Source: Stackebrandtia albiflava
Lineage (GTDB): Bacteria; Actinomycetota; Actinomycetes; Mycobacteriales; Micromonosporaceae
Length of the DNA stretch: 64,000 nt
Assembly (NCBI RefSeq): GCF_007994225.1
Contig: NZ_VLLL01000006.1
Location: 1,054,001 to 1,118,000, forward strand
Reading direction: 5' to 3'
In this document: in pieces, positions 32,633-41,831 of the stretch
Position numbering within the stretch: the stretch's first letter is position 1
How the letters are laid out: every line of letters starts with the position of its first letter
Made by a program: the position numbers and the translations under genes
Notes under the pieces: generated by a model
What the model was told of the DNA's origin: nothing
Databases searched by the model: none
What the model saw: the letters and a program-made list of their open reading frames with translations, nothing else

Positions 32633-33048
32633 ACGCCGGCGGCACATTGTTCCTCGACTCTGAGGGCCTGGTGAAACTCGCGCGCGACGACGCGCGTGCG
32701 CAGGCGTACCTGCGTCGGGCACGAGCGCGGGCCGCTTCCGTGTGTCTCAGTGCCGTCACGTTGACCGAGACCCTGCGCGGACATCCTCGCGATGCCGAAC
32801 TGCATCGAGTGCTACGCCGGATCAACGTCCTGTCGGTTAGTCCGGCGATCGCACGTGCCGCAGGGGAGCTTCTGGGGCACACCGGCTTGTCGGGGCACCG
32901 TTGTGCGATCGACGCGATCGTCGCCGCGACCGCCATGGCTTGTCTACGCCCGGTCGTCATACTCACCAGTGATCATGGTGATCTGGCCAAATTGGTTCAG
33001 GAGCCATCGGTGGCACGGGCGGAGGCCGTGGTGGTGCAGCGGATCTGA
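32614..33048 (+). CDS. PIN-domain (VapC-like) toxin
   Basis: A 144-residue PIN-domain protein, predicted to be a metal-dependent ribonuclease. The four acidic positions are present: the Asp in LFLDSEGLV, the Glu in AVTLTETLRG, the Asp in CAIDAIVAAT and the Asp pair in TSDHGDLAKL. VapC enzymes cut tRNA or rRNA; the target here is unknown. The start was set at the ATG at 32614 inside the antitoxin gene. Confidence 0.8.
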   Translation: MAGRRLNAGGTLFLDSEGLVKLARDDARAQAYLRRARARAASVCLSAVTLTETLRGHPRDAELHRVLRRINVLSVSPAIARAAGELLGHTGLSGHRCAIDAIVAATAMACLRPVVILTSDHGDLAKLVQEPSVARAEAVVVQRI

Positions 33049-33129
33049 ACTGCGCGTGGTGTGCGTTGTGGACGGTGGTGCTGTTCCCGGGAGGCGCGGC
33101 CGTTCGGCCGGTGACGGAAGGGACTCTCC

Positions 33130-33308
33130 GAGGCCGTCTTCGATCCTGCTGTTCTGCTGCGCGTCGCCCGGTCGGCGCCTCGCGGCGTTGTCGAAGGCAA
33201 TGCTGCTGAGGCGTCCTGCGTACAACACCGGTACGCAGGACGCCCTTCGCCTTGCGAAGGCACTCGACCGGACACCGCTCGCGACGAATGAGGACCGAAG
33301 ACGGCCTC
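33130..33308. mobile_element. Short non-coding element with terminal inverted repeats, copy 1
   Basis: A 179-bp element bounded by inverted repeats (GAGGCCGTCTTCGATCC at the left, its complement with one mismatch at the right). It is strongly similar to 57261-57427. Internally it has a hairpin of about 14 bp (33210-33223 with 33231-33244) with loop AACACCG. It carries an insertion of about 15 bp near 33200 that the other copy lacks. It contains no gene. Size and ends suggest a MITE-like element mobilised by an unknown transposase; a structured RNA is the alternative. Confidence 0.7.
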
Positions 33309-33340
33309 TAAGGTGGAGTCCCACCGGCGAGGAGGTCCAG

Positions 33341-33895
33341 ATGGCATCGGGTAACGACAGGGGCGACGACACCGACGATCTGGTCAGGCGCTGGGCGTCG
33401 GTGGTTCCCGGGATCGATCCGCGCGTGGAGGGCGTGGTGGACCGGCTGTTGATCTGCGCGCGTTACCTGGACCGGCTCGCCGCTACCCTGGCGGCGGAAC
33501 ACGACATCCAGTTCTCCGACTACGAGATCCTGGCGCGGCTGTTCTGGGTGGGGGAGCCGCACCGGTTGCGGCCCAGCCAGTTGGCGGCCGGGACCATGAC
33601 GGCGGCGACCACGATCACCAGCCGCCTGGACCGGTTGCAGCGGCGGGGGTTGATCAGCCGGGTACCCGATCCCACCGACCGGCGGGCGATGGCCGCCGAG
33701 TTGACCGACGAGGGCGGGGAACTGTTCACGCGCATCGTGGAACGGCAGGCGGAGGCGGAGCGGCGGATCTTCGGGGACGTGAGCCCGGCCCGCCTGGACC
33801 GGTTGGCGGGCCTGCTCAGTGAGACGTTGACGGTTCTGGAACGCCACCTCGGACCGCCACCGCGTCGCGTCCGGCTGGCGTTGTCCGAGGACTGA
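33341..33895 (+). CDS. MarR family transcriptional regulator
   Basis: A 184-residue winged-helix regulator. The recognition region reads LRPSQLAAGTMTAATTITSRLDRLQRRGLI, and the wing has the family signature RVPDPTDRRAMAAELT. The ATG at 33341 has GGAGG 7 bp upstream. It starts just after the mobile element. The downstream gene is the frameshifted Old Yellow Enzyme on the opposite strand, so its target is not obvious. Confidence 0.88.
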   Translation: MASGNDRGDDTDDLVRRWASVVPGIDPRVEGVVDRLLICARYLDRLAATLAAEHDIQFSDYEILARLFWVGEPHRLRPSQLAAGTMTAATTITSRLDRLQRRGLISRVPDPTDRRAMAAELTDEGGELFTRIVERQAEAERRIFGDVSPARLDRLAGLLSETLTVLERHLGPPPRRVRLALSED

Positions 33896-33956
33896 CGGCG
33901 ACACCGGGACGTCACCGAGTGCGGATACGCCGGGCATCGGAGGGGCGGCGTGCCGG

Positions 33957-35046
33957 CTATGTGAGCGACGGGTAGTCGGTGTAACCGGTGGCGTCGCCCC
34001 CGTACATGGACACGTCCCGTCTGACCGGATTCAGTGGGGCGCCGGTCCGCAGCCGCGCGACCAGATCGGGGTTGGCCAGGAACGGACGCCCGAAGGAGAT
34101 CAGGTCGGCGCCCGCCGCCAGCAGCTCCGCGGCGGCGCTCGTTCCACCATCGGCGGGAAGCGGCAGTCGGCGGCCGAGCACGGGATTGGCGATGAGGGGT
34201 GCGGGCCAGCGCCGCCGGAGTTCCCCGAACAGCGGTGCCGCCGGGTCGGCGTAGCCGACGTGGAGGTACGCCGGGCCGACGGGCGCGAGCGCGTCGAGCA
34301 ACGCGGGGAAGAGCCGGTCGGCGTCGTCCATGGCGATCCCGTTGATGAGGTTGTCCGGTGAGATGCGCAGGCCGGTCCGGCCCGATCGCATCGGCCACCG
34401 CCTCGACCACTTCGACGACGAACCTGATGCGGCGCGGGACCGATCCGCCGTAGGCGTCGGTGCGGTGGTTGGTACTCGTGGCGAGGAACTGGTTGAGCAG
34501 GTATCCGTTGGCGGAGTGGACCTCGACCCCGGCGGCTCCCGCCCGGACGGCGAGCCGCGCCGCGGCGGCGAAGTCCGCCACCGTCTCGCGGATGTCGTCG
34601 GTGGTCATCTCGCGTGGCACCGGGGCGTCGCGTTGCCCACTCGGCGTCTGGACGGTGCCCGGCAGTGCGATCGGAGAGGGCGCCACCGGCACGAGCCCGC
34701 TGTTGTCGGGATGGCCGATGCGGCCCCCGTGTTCCATCTGCAGAAAGATCCGGCCGCCGGCGGCGGTGACCGCCTCGGCGACGTGACGCCACCCGGCGGT
34801 CTGGGCCTCGGTGAACAGGCCGGGGATGCCGGGATAGGTGTATCCGACCTGGTTCGGGGTACTCGCCTCGGCGATGATGAGCCCGGCGGTGGCGCGCTGC
34901 GCGTAGTACTCCGCCATGATCGGTGTGGGTACCCCGTCGGCGGTGGCACGGTGGCGGCTCATCGGTGCCATGACCAGCCGGTTCGGCAGGTCGAGTGAAC
35001 CGAGGCGTGTGGGTGCGAAGAGGGGCGCTGTGGTGGAGGTGTCCGT
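33957..35046 (-). pseudogene. Old Yellow Enzyme-type flavin oxidoreductase, frameshifted
   Basis: An NADH:flavin oxidoreductase/alkene reductase of the OYE family. The first part has LVMAPMSRHRATADGVPT, HGGRIGHPDNSG and EVHSANGYLLNQFL, and ends near VVEAVADAIGPDR. The rest continues in another frame as TGLRISPDNLINGIAM to ADLISFGRPFLANPDLV. The break is near 34380 in the sequence CCGGACCGG. Adding one CCGGA unit would restore a family-like reading, so the defect looks like loss of a 5-bp tandem unit, or a sequencing error. The likely start is the GTG at 35046. It is divergent from the MerR gene, its probable regulator. Confidence 0.85.
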
Positions 35047-35061
35047 CACGCGACTACCGTA

Positions 35062-35085
35062 GAACTTCACATCGGCGTCAGGTTC
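35062..35085. promoter_or_regulatory. Possible MerR operator between divergent genes
   Basis: GAACTT, 12 bp, AGGTTC is an imperfect dyad in the 59-bp gap between the OYE and MerR genes. MerR proteins often bind dyads within the promoter of a divergent target gene. Confidence 0.35.
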
Positions 35086-35105
35086 AAGGAAATGTGAGGC
35101 AGCCC

Positions 35106-35480
35106 ATGCGTATCGGTGAGCTCGCTCGGCGGACCGGAGTGAGCACCCGTTCGTTGCGCTATTACGAGCAGCGTGGGCTGCTGGAATCCGCGCGCACGCC
35201 CGGCGGGCACCGCCAGTACGCGGAGTGGACGGTGGACCGGGTGATCCGCATTCAGACGTTGTTCGCGGCGGGGCTCCACAGCGACGTCATCGCCGGCCTC
35301 CTGCCGTGCATGCACGACCACGACGGCACTCCGAACGAACGGGCCACCCACACCCTGGCCGAGGAGCTGTCCGCCGAAGCCGAACGCATCGACCGTGCGA
35401 TTGCCGACCTGACCCGTAGCCGGGCCGTCCTGGACGAGGTCATGACGACCGCCCGGCTCGGTCGCGACGACGGATCGTGA
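35106..35480 (+). CDS. MerR family transcriptional regulator
   Basis: A 124-residue regulator. The N-terminal winged helix (MRIGELARRTGVSTRSLRYY then EQRGLLESARTPGGHRQY) is clear, followed by a coiled-coil dimerisation helix. One Cys is present (LLPCMHDHD), which is not enough to call a metal sensor. The layout with the divergent OYE gene suggests control of that enzyme in response to an electrophile or redox signal (inference). Confidence 0.9.
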   Translation: MRIGELARRTGVSTRSLRYYEQRGLLESARTPGGHRQYAEWTVDRVIRIQTLFAAGLHSDVIAGLLPCMHDHDGTPNERATHTLAEELSAEAERIDRAIADLTRSRAVLDEVMTTARLGRDDGS

Positions 35481-35652
35481 GGGCGGGACCTTGAGCGACG
35501 GCCGCACCTCCCGCCGGGACCCGGCGGCGGTGTTCCTCAAGTGGCCTTGCGGTTCGGCGCCCGGTGTCGCCGGTGTGGACGCCCGGTGCATCGCCGGCGA
35601 GTACATGGACGTGGACCGCCGGTTCGCCACCCACATGCCGCAGGTCACGGGG

Positions 35653-35679
35653 TTATCCACAATCCCCACGTCATCCACA
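35653..35679. promoter_or_regulatory. Two DnaA-box-like sites
   Basis: TTATCCACA (35653-35661) matches the E. coli DnaA-box consensus exactly, and TCATCCACA (35671-35679) follows in the same orientation. No dnaA, dnaN or AT-rich unwinding region is near, so this is not an origin on present evidence. Confidence 0.4.
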
Positions 35680-35987
35680 GGCGTGCGGCTACGGGGATGA
35701 CACCACCCTGGATCCGGTTCTACGCTCGAAGTATGGGGCGGAGGTTGGAGGCCCCCTGAGTCCAGCGGAGTTGCGGGGCGGGGACGGTGTGGGCGCTCGC
35801 TCCTACGGCCTTCTGATCGGGTCGGTGCCGATCGCCTGCCGCCTGCCCGTGCCGCCGCTTCGGCTGTCTGGTGCACCGGTGATGGTGACGGCGAACGGTC
35901 TTCTGTGACGTGTCGGCCGTCCGTCTCTGTCGGTGTGAACGCGGTGTTCCTTTGTCGTGCAACGAGAGCGCGTCGTCGGCCGCTCCA

Positions 35988-36022
35988 TTACTACGATTTC
36001 GGATAGTACGAAATCGTGGTAA
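35988..36022. promoter_or_regulatory. Long inverted repeat upstream of the C39-like gene
   Basis: TTACTACGATTTCG and CGAAATCGTGGTAA (one mismatch in 14 bp) flank a 7-nt spacer. The AT-rich dyad ends 100 bp before the gene start and looks like an operator for a dimeric regulator. Confidence 0.5.
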
Positions 36023-36122
36023 CTTAATCCACGTTCGTCAATATATGGCTTCGTGCGCCCGGCCCACCCGAGTCGGGGCCGGCGATCCGGTAGCCCACCG
36101 ACCGAGCCGACAAGGAGCGAGA

Positions 36123-37022
36123 ATGACACGCACCCGAATACTGCGGCGGATCACCGCCGTCCCGATCATCCTGGCCGCGTTGTTCGCCGGCCTACTCGTA
36201 TCGGCCTCCCCGGCACACGCCGACGCATACGCGACGGTGGGTAACACCGACGGCGACGGCCTGAACGTCCGGCAGGGTCCGAACACCTCCAGTGCGGTGG
36301 TGGGTTCGGTGGACACCGGTGACGCGGTGTGGATCGCCTGCCAGGCGTACGGCGAGTACGTGACGAACACGTACGGTTTCACCTCCAACATCTGGGACTA
36401 CTCGACCGCGCTGGGCGGCTACCTCGCCGACGCGTACATGGCGACCGGCCACGACGGCCGCATCCCCGGCGTCCCACTCTGCGACGACGATCCGCCCTCC
36501 GACGGTGACATCGTTCCGATCCGGCAGAACCAGGGACAGTGGACCCAGTGGGAGGACTGCGGGCCGACCAGTGTGGTCACCGCGCTGCTCGCGATCGGCG
36601 TGACCCCGCACGGGTACAGCGCCGGGTACCCCGTCGAGGCGATCCACCGCGCCCGCGAGGACATGGGCCTGCAACGCGACGTCCGCACCGGCGGTACCAA
36701 CGAGAACCAGGTCAACACGGCCTTCGCCTCCTACGGGCTCAGCAGCTACACGAGTTGGAACTTCGACAACTCCCTGGCGCACGTGCGAAACGGCGGTGCG
36801 GCCGTGATGGCCGGTAACACCCGTGGCCTGAACTGGCCGGTGAACGTCGCCGACCCGAACGGGGTGCCGCACTTCCTGACCGTCGCCGGATACGACTCCG
36901 GTTCGGGCTTGTACATCGTGCTCGACCCGATCGCGGTCAACAACACCGTCAAGTACGCCAGCGCGGCGACCCTGTGGGCGTACTGGGACAACTACCTGGG
37001 ACGCGCGGCCGTCCTGGTCTGA
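36123..37022 (+). CDS. Secreted C39-like cysteine peptidase with SH3-like domain
   Basis: A 299-residue exported protein. The signal peptide ends near residue 33 (SPAHADAYA). A bacterial SH3-like region (about 36-115, including LNVRQGPNTSSAVVGSV) is followed by a C39_2-type papain-fold domain with DCGPTSVV (Cys146) and PHFLTVAGYD (His250); LDP near 268 may supply the third residue. SH3-like domains in such proteins often bind peptidoglycan. C39-like proteins cleave leader peptides or cell-wall peptides; the substrate is unknown. AAGGAGCGAGA precedes the ATG. Confidence 0.82.
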   Translation: MTRTRILRRITAVPIILAALFAGLLVSASPAHADAYATVGNTDGDGLNVRQGPNTSSAVVGSVDTGDAVWIACQAYGEYVTNTYGFTSNIWDYSTALGGYLADAYMATGHDGRIPGVPLCDDDPPSDGDIVPIRQNQGQWTQWEDCGPTSVVTALLAIGVTPHGYSAGYPVEAIHRAREDMGLQRDVRTGGTNENQVNTAFASYGLSSYTSWNFDNSLAHVRNGGAAVMAGNTRGLNWPVNVADPNGVPHFLTVAGYDSGSGLYIVLDPIAVNNTVKYASAATLWAYWDNYLGRAAVLV

Positions 37023-37159
37023 CCTTCCCCCTCGCCGGCGGCGCACCGTGCCGGGTGCGCCGCCGCCCCTGTCCCTTCGCGCCTGCGATCTCCGGCGGCC
37101 CGAGACCTTCCCGCGACGTCCCGGGACGAATAGCATCGGGTGGGCAAGGAGATCGCATC

Positions 37160-39841
37160 ATGACCTCGATTGACCCCCTGGTGCCCCGAGTCGGGCTCAT
37201 GCGCCGGATCCGCCGGATCCTCGCCGAGCGCCACCGCGTGGTGGTGTGCGGTCCCGCGGGCGTCGGCAAGTCGGTGATCCTGGAACAGACCGTGCCGCCG
37301 GGCGAGACCGCGCTGCGGGCGTTCCCCTCCGCGGACTCCGTACCGCTGGCGGGACTGGCGGAGCTGTTCGCCACCGTCGCCCCCGAACGGATCGCGGCCC
37401 TTCCGCCGCCTCGCAGGAACGCCGTAGAGGTGCTGCTGCGGACGCGCGACGGCGACTCGGATCCGACGGCGCTGCGGCTGGGCCTGCGTGACCTGTTGAC
37501 CGGTCTGAGCGCCGACCGTCCCGTGTGGCTGGTCGTCGATGCGGCGGACCACTGCGACCCCGGGACGGTGGACTCGCTGTCGCAGCTACTCAGGCACCTG
37601 CCGCCGGAACGGGTCCGGGCGGTGTTCGCCGGTCGTGAACCCGGTCTGGCGCACCGCTTCGGCCTCCCCGCCGACCAGGAGGTCACCGTGCCGTTCTGGT
37701 CGCTGGCCGAGACCAGTGAACTGCTGGCCCGGTTCCGCCTTCCGAGCCGGATCGTCGCCGAGACACACCGCGCCAGCGGTGGGCTGCCGGGTTCGGCCCT
37801 GCGGATGACGACCGCCTCGACCGGGAACGTCGAGGCCGCCCCGCCGGCGTACCTCGCGGAGGAACAGTTGGCGACCCTGTCGCAACGCACCCGGTACACG
37901 CTGCTGACCGCCGCGTCGGCCCTCGATCCGACCGTGGAGTTGTTGCAGCGCGCCGGACGCACGCACGCACGCCGGGATCTGGTGGCCGCCGAACGTCTCG
38001 GGCTCGTCCACGTCGACGCGGCCGGCCGGATCGTCTTCCACGCCGAGGCCACGGTGGAGACGCTGCGCGACGGCGCGTCGACGCGCACGGCGTCGCGCGC
38101 GCATCGGGCGCTCGCGGGCGTCGTCGCCGACTCGGTGGCGGCGGTCCGGCATCTGGCCCTGGCGGGCGACGACGCGGTGTCGGCGGCCCGCCTGGACGAG
38201 GCCGCGTCGGAGGCGATCGGGCGGGGCGACCCGCTGCTGGCGGCCGAGTTGGCCTTGTTGGCGGCGGACCGTACCCCGGCCTCCGAGGACGCAGCGGTGG
38301 TCGCGCGGTTGTTGGTCGCGGCGCGGCACGCCAGTGCGGCCGGGCGACTGGGACTGGTGGAGCGGGCCGCGAAGTCGGTGTGCCGCAGGGCCACCGTCCC
38401 CGCGCAGCGGATGGAGGCGCTGCTGGCGATGATCAACGCCGTGGGTCAGCACTTCGACGGTGCGCAGTGGGCGTTCGCCGCGGCGGCGTTGGAGACCGAG
38501 ACGGAACCGGCGTTGCGGGCCGAACTGCTGATGTGGCAGTGCTGGCGTGCGTACATAAGGGACGGTGACGTGGCGGGCGCGCTCGCCCTCGCCGAGCAGG
38601 CGTCGCGCGTGTGCGGTGACGCGGGAGAACCGCAGCAGCGCATGCAGATCCTTACCATGAAGGGCAGGATGCAGCGGTCGCTGGGGGACGTCGCCGCCGC
38701 CGAGTCGACCCTTTCGGAGGCACTGGAGGCGTCGGACGGCCCCGGTACCGAGATCGCGGCCTCGGCGCAGTTCGCGATCGCGCGGCACCGGTTGTTCGAC
38801 GACCGGCTGACCGAGGCCCGCGATGACTTCACCGTGTTGCTGTCGGAGGCGCGGCGGGCGGGCGAGTTCAAGGGCCGCATCGAGGTGCTGCGCGGCCTCG
38901 CCGAGGTGGAGGCGCGACTCGGTGACTGCCGGGACGCGCGGGCGCACCTCGACGAGGCGTTGACCCTGCTGGCCGACGGCGACCTGTCGCCCGCGCCGGT
39001 GTGGTACCTGTCGGCCCTGGTGGACGTCGCGGCGGGCGACTTCGAGTCGGCGGTACGCGCCGCCGGGCGGGGGCTGCGGTCCGCCCGTGAGGAGCGGGAC
39101 GTGCTGTTCACCGCGCGCGGGCTGTTCGCCACGGGAGTGGCGTTGTCGCGAGGCGGCGACCCGGCCGCGGCGGTGCCGCCGCTGCGGGAGGCGGGGGAGA
39201 TCGAGACCGGAACCGGGACCGTCGATCCGTCGATCCTGTTGTGGCGGCCGGAACTGGTGGAGGCGTTGGCCGGCAGCGGTGAGGTGGAGCAGGCGCGGCG
39301 GGAGCTGTCGCGGGTCCGGGAGCTGGTGGCCCGGATGGGGCTGTCCAATGTGATACCGCGACTCGACGTGGCGGAGGCGGCGTGTCTGGCCGCCTCCGGT
39401 GAGACGGTGTCGGCCGTCGACCGGCTCGCCGTCGCCACGGAGGGTTTCGCCCGGTACGGCCTGCGGATCGACGTGGGCCGGTCCCTGTTGGCCGCCGCCC
39501 GGTTGGAGCGGCGCCGGCGCCGCAGGGCCGTGGCGCGCCGGCTGCTGGCCGAGGCGCGTCGGGCGTTCGAGGAGTGCGGCGCCGAGGGCTGGGCGGCGGT
39601 CGTCGACTCGGAACGGGACCGGGTGGATGCGGTATCCGGTGACCGGGTGGACGGGTTGACGCCGGGGGAGGCGCGGCTGGCGGAGCTGGTCGCCGACGGG
39701 GCGTCGAACCAACAGGCGGCCACGGCCCTGGGAGTGAGCGTGAAGACGGTGGAGGCGACGCTGACCAGGATCTACCGGAAGTTGGGCGTGCAGGCGCGGG
39801 TCCAGTTGGCGGGTCTGCGCGGCCGGCGCACCCGGGTGTAG
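37160..39841 (+). CDS. LuxR-type regulator with N-terminal ATPase domain
   Basis: An 893-residue regulator of the LAL/STAND type. It has a P-loop GPAGVGKS at 31-38, LWLVVDAAD-like Walker B sequence near 130 (VWLVVDAADHC), a long TPR-like helical region and a C-terminal LuxR helix-turn-helix (LTPGEARLAELVADGASNQQ, then VKTVEATLTRIYRKLGV). Such proteins are large signal-responsive activators of secondary metabolism or catabolic genes. AAGGAG precedes the ATG. The target is unknown; the secreted protease downstream is one candidate. Confidence 0.9.
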   Translation: MTSIDPLVPRVGLMRRIRRILAERHRVVVCGPAGVGKSVILEQTVPPGETALRAFPSADSVPLAGLAELFATVAPERIAALPPPRRNAVEVLLRTRDGDSDPTALRLGLRDLLTGLSADRPVWLVVDAADHCDPGTVDSLSQLLRHLPPERVRAVFAGREPGLAHRFGLPADQEVTVPFWSLAETSELLARFRLPSRIVAETHRASGGLPGSALRMTTASTGNVEAAPPAYLAEEQLATLSQRTRYTLLTAASALDPTVELLQRAGRTHARRDLVAAERLGLVHVDAAGRIVFHAEATVETLRDGASTRTASRAHRALAGVVADSVAAVRHLALAGDDAVSAARLDEAASEAIGRGDPLLAAELALLAADRTPASEDAAVVARLLVAARHASAAGRLGLVERAAKSVCRRATVPAQRMEALLAMINAVGQHFDGAQWAFAAAALETETEPALRAELLMWQCWRAYIRDGDVAGALALAEQASRVCGDAGEPQQRMQILTMKGRMQRSLGDVAAAESTLSEALEASDGPGTEIAASAQFAIARHRLFDDRLTEARDDFTVLLSEARRAGEFKGRIEVLRGLAEVEARLGDCRDARAHLDEALTLLADGDLSPAPVWYLSALVDVAAGDFESAVRAAGRGLRSAREERDVLFTARGLFATGVALSRGGDPAAAVPPLREAGEIETGTGTVDPSILLWRPELVEALAGSGEVEQARRELSRVRELVARMGLSNVIPRLDVAEAACLAASGETVSAVDRLAVATEGFARYGLRIDVGRSLLAAARLERRRRRRAVARRLLAEARRAFEECGAEGWAAVVDSERDRVDAVSGDRVDGLTPGEARLAELVADGASNQQAATALGVSVKTVEATLTRIYRKLGVQARVQLAGLRGRRTRV

Positions 39842-39979
39842 GCGGCGGCCGTGGGGGGTGGCGCAAGGGTTTTCCCCACTAGCAGGCGTACACGGCGTTC
39901 TCGTAGCGTCGCGGCCACCAACCAGTTAACTGAGGCATTCAGATGTCTGACTGTCTCGGTCTTCGCCCGGAAGGTACCG

Positions 39980-41758
39980 ATGACACCTCTACGCCCCCTC
40001 GCCGCGCTCGGCGCGCTGGCGGTCGGCACGGCACTGGCCGTGGCCACCGCCCCGGCGGCACACGCCGAACCCGCCACCGGCCCGATCCTCATGGCCGACG
40101 CCCCCGACCGCATCCCCGACGTGTACCTCGTCGACCTCGCCGACGACGCCGCCGTCGCCACCCGCGCATCCGTCACCGCGACCGCCGACCGGTTGACCGA
40201 CGCCTACGGCGGGCAGCTGCGCTTCACCTACCACGCGGCGATGACCGGTTTCTCGCTGGAACTCGACGAGGCCGCCGCGAAACGGCTCGCCGCCGACCCG
40301 GCCGTGGAGTCGGTCGAGGCGGTCGGCATGGCCACGCTCGACGGCACCCAGACCGACGCGCCCTGGGGCCTCGACCGCGTCGACCAACGCGACCTGCCCC
40401 TGAACCAGACCTACGAGTACCCCGACAGCGCCGGAGAGGGCGTCACCGTCTACGTGCTGGACACCGGCAACCGGTTCAGCCACCGCGACTTCGGTGGCCG
40501 CGCCTCCGCCGGCCCCGACTTCATCACACCGGGCGGCGGTTCGACCGACTGCCACGGCCACGGCACCCACGTCGCCTCCACGGCGGTCGGCACCACGTAC
40601 GGCGTCGCCAAGCGCGCCGAGACGGTGGCGCTGCGGGTCCTCGACTGTGGCGGCTCCGGCCCCTGGGACGGCATCATCGGGGCGGTCGACTGGGTGACCG
40701 ACAACGGCGTCACACCGTCGGTGGTCAACATGAGCCTGGGCGGCAACGGACAGCAGCCCGCCCTGGAGCAGGCCGTCCGCAACTCCATCGCCGCCGGTTA
40801 CCAGTACTCGCTGGCCGCCGGGAACGACAACGCCAACGCCTGCAACTTCACCCCGGCCAGGGTCGGGGAGGCGATCACCGTCGGCGCCACCTCCAGCAAC
40901 GACGGCCGCGCGAGCTTCAGCAACTACGGCAGTTGCCTGGACGTCTTCGCGCCCGGCAACCAGATCACCGCGGCCTCTCACCGCGGTGACACCCTGACGA
41001 CGACCATGAGCGGCACGTCGATGGCGGCGCCGCACGTCGCCGGGATCGCCGCGCTGTACCTGGCGGAGAACCCGTCGGCCTCGCCCGCGCAGGTCCGCAA
41101 CGCCCTGGTGAACAACGGCAGCACCGGCAAGGTCGGCAATCCCGGATCCGGTTCCCCGAACGTGCTGGGCTACACCGGTTTCATCGACGGCGGCCCGCCG
41201 CCCACCGACGACTTCTCGGTCTCGTTGTCGCCCGCCTCGGGCGAGGTGGCACCGGGCGGCTCGGTCGGTGCGGACGTGTCGATGTCGGTGACCTCCGGTG
41301 CCGTACAGGACGTGACCCTGTCGGCGTCCGGCCTGCCTTCGGGAGCCACCGCCACCTTCGACCCCGCCGAGACCACCAGCGACGGCGACGCCCGGCTGAC
41401 CATCGCGACCTCGACGGGCACGCCCGAGGGCGCCTACACCGTGACGGTGACCGCCACCGGCACCGAGGCCACCCGCACCGCGACCTTCCGGCTCCAGGTG
41501 GGCGACGGCGGCGGTGACGGCCCGACGGCCGCGTTCACGGTGAACTGCTTCCAGGGCATCGCGATCTGCATGTTCGACGCCGCAGGCTCGCAGGGCGACA
41601 TCGCCTCCTACCGCTGGGCGTTCGGTGACGGGGCCACCGGCCAGGGCGTCTTCACGCACCACTGGTACGGGGCCGCCGGAACCTACCGGGTGACGTTGAC
41701 CGTCACCGACACCTCCGGTGCCACACACACCACCACCCGCACCGTCACCGCCGGTTGA
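39980..41758 (+). CDS. Secreted subtilisin-family serine protease with PKD domain
   Basis: A 592-residue extracellular protease. It has a signal peptide (about 1-29, ending AAHAE) and an inhibitor I9 propeptide (about 45-122). The S8 catalytic domain has Asp161 (VYVLDTGNRF), His194 (CHGHGTHVAS) and Ser347 (MSGTSMAAPHVAG). An Ig-like linker and a C-terminal PKD-like domain (YRWAFGDGATGQG) follow. It has no C-terminal membrane anchor, so it is not a mycosin of the nearby ESX locus. GGAAGG precedes the ATG. Confidence 0.93.
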   Translation: MTPLRPLAALGALAVGTALAVATAPAAHAEPATGPILMADAPDRIPDVYLVDLADDAAVATRASVTATADRLTDAYGGQLRFTYHAAMTGFSLELDEAAAKRLAADPAVESVEAVGMATLDGTQTDAPWGLDRVDQRDLPLNQTYEYPDSAGEGVTVYVLDTGNRFSHRDFGGRASAGPDFITPGGGSTDCHGHGTHVASTAVGTTYGVAKRAETVALRVLDCGGSGPWDGIIGAVDWVTDNGVTPSVVNMSLGGNGQQPALEQAVRNSIAAGYQYSLAAGNDNANACNFTPARVGEAITVGATSSNDGRASFSNYGSCLDVFAPGNQITAASHRGDTLTTTMSGTSMAAPHVAGIAALYLAENPSASPAQVRNALVNNGSTGKVGNPGSGSPNVLGYTGFIDGGPPPTDDFSVSLSPASGEVAPGGSVGADVSMSVTSGAVQDVTLSASGLPSGATATFDPAETTSDGDARLTIATSTGTPEGAYTVTVTATGTEATRTATFRLQVGDGGGDGPTAAFTVNCFQGIAICMFDAAGSQGDIASYRWAFGDGATGQGVFTHHWYGAAGTYRVTLTVTDTSGATHTTTRTVTAG

Positions 41759-41768
41759 CGGGGCGAAG

Positions 41769-41801
41769 GTGGCGGCCCCGGCTCCGTGCCGGGGCCGCCA
41801 C
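41769..41801 (+). terminator. Terminator after the subtilisin gene
   Basis: A perfect 14-bp stem (41769-41782 with 41788-41801) with a 5-nt loop, 10 bp after the stop. Confidence 0.8.
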
Positions 41802-41831
41802 GTGTTCGTGGACACTGGTTATCCTTTGAGA

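Larger units (their letters stand above)
35481..36122. other. Intergenic region between the MerR gene and the C39-like peptidase gene
   Basis: 640 bp without a supported gene. It holds two DnaA-box-like sites and a long inverted repeat, both listed separately. The open frames in it lack binding sites and family features. Confidence 0.5.

Noticed and set aside
33049-33340. Coding sequence upstream of the MarR start, in frame with it
   Set aside because: The stretch is the non-coding mobile element; the ATG at 33341 with GGAGG is the start.
35653-35679. Replication origin at the DnaA boxes
   Set aside because: Only two boxes, no AT-rich unwinding region, and no dnaA, dnaN or gyrB nearby.
39980-41758. 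The secreted subtilisin as mycosin of the ESX locus
   Set aside because: It has an I9 propeptide and C-terminal Ig and PKD domains instead of a C-terminal membrane helix, and is 5 kb away with unrelated genes between.
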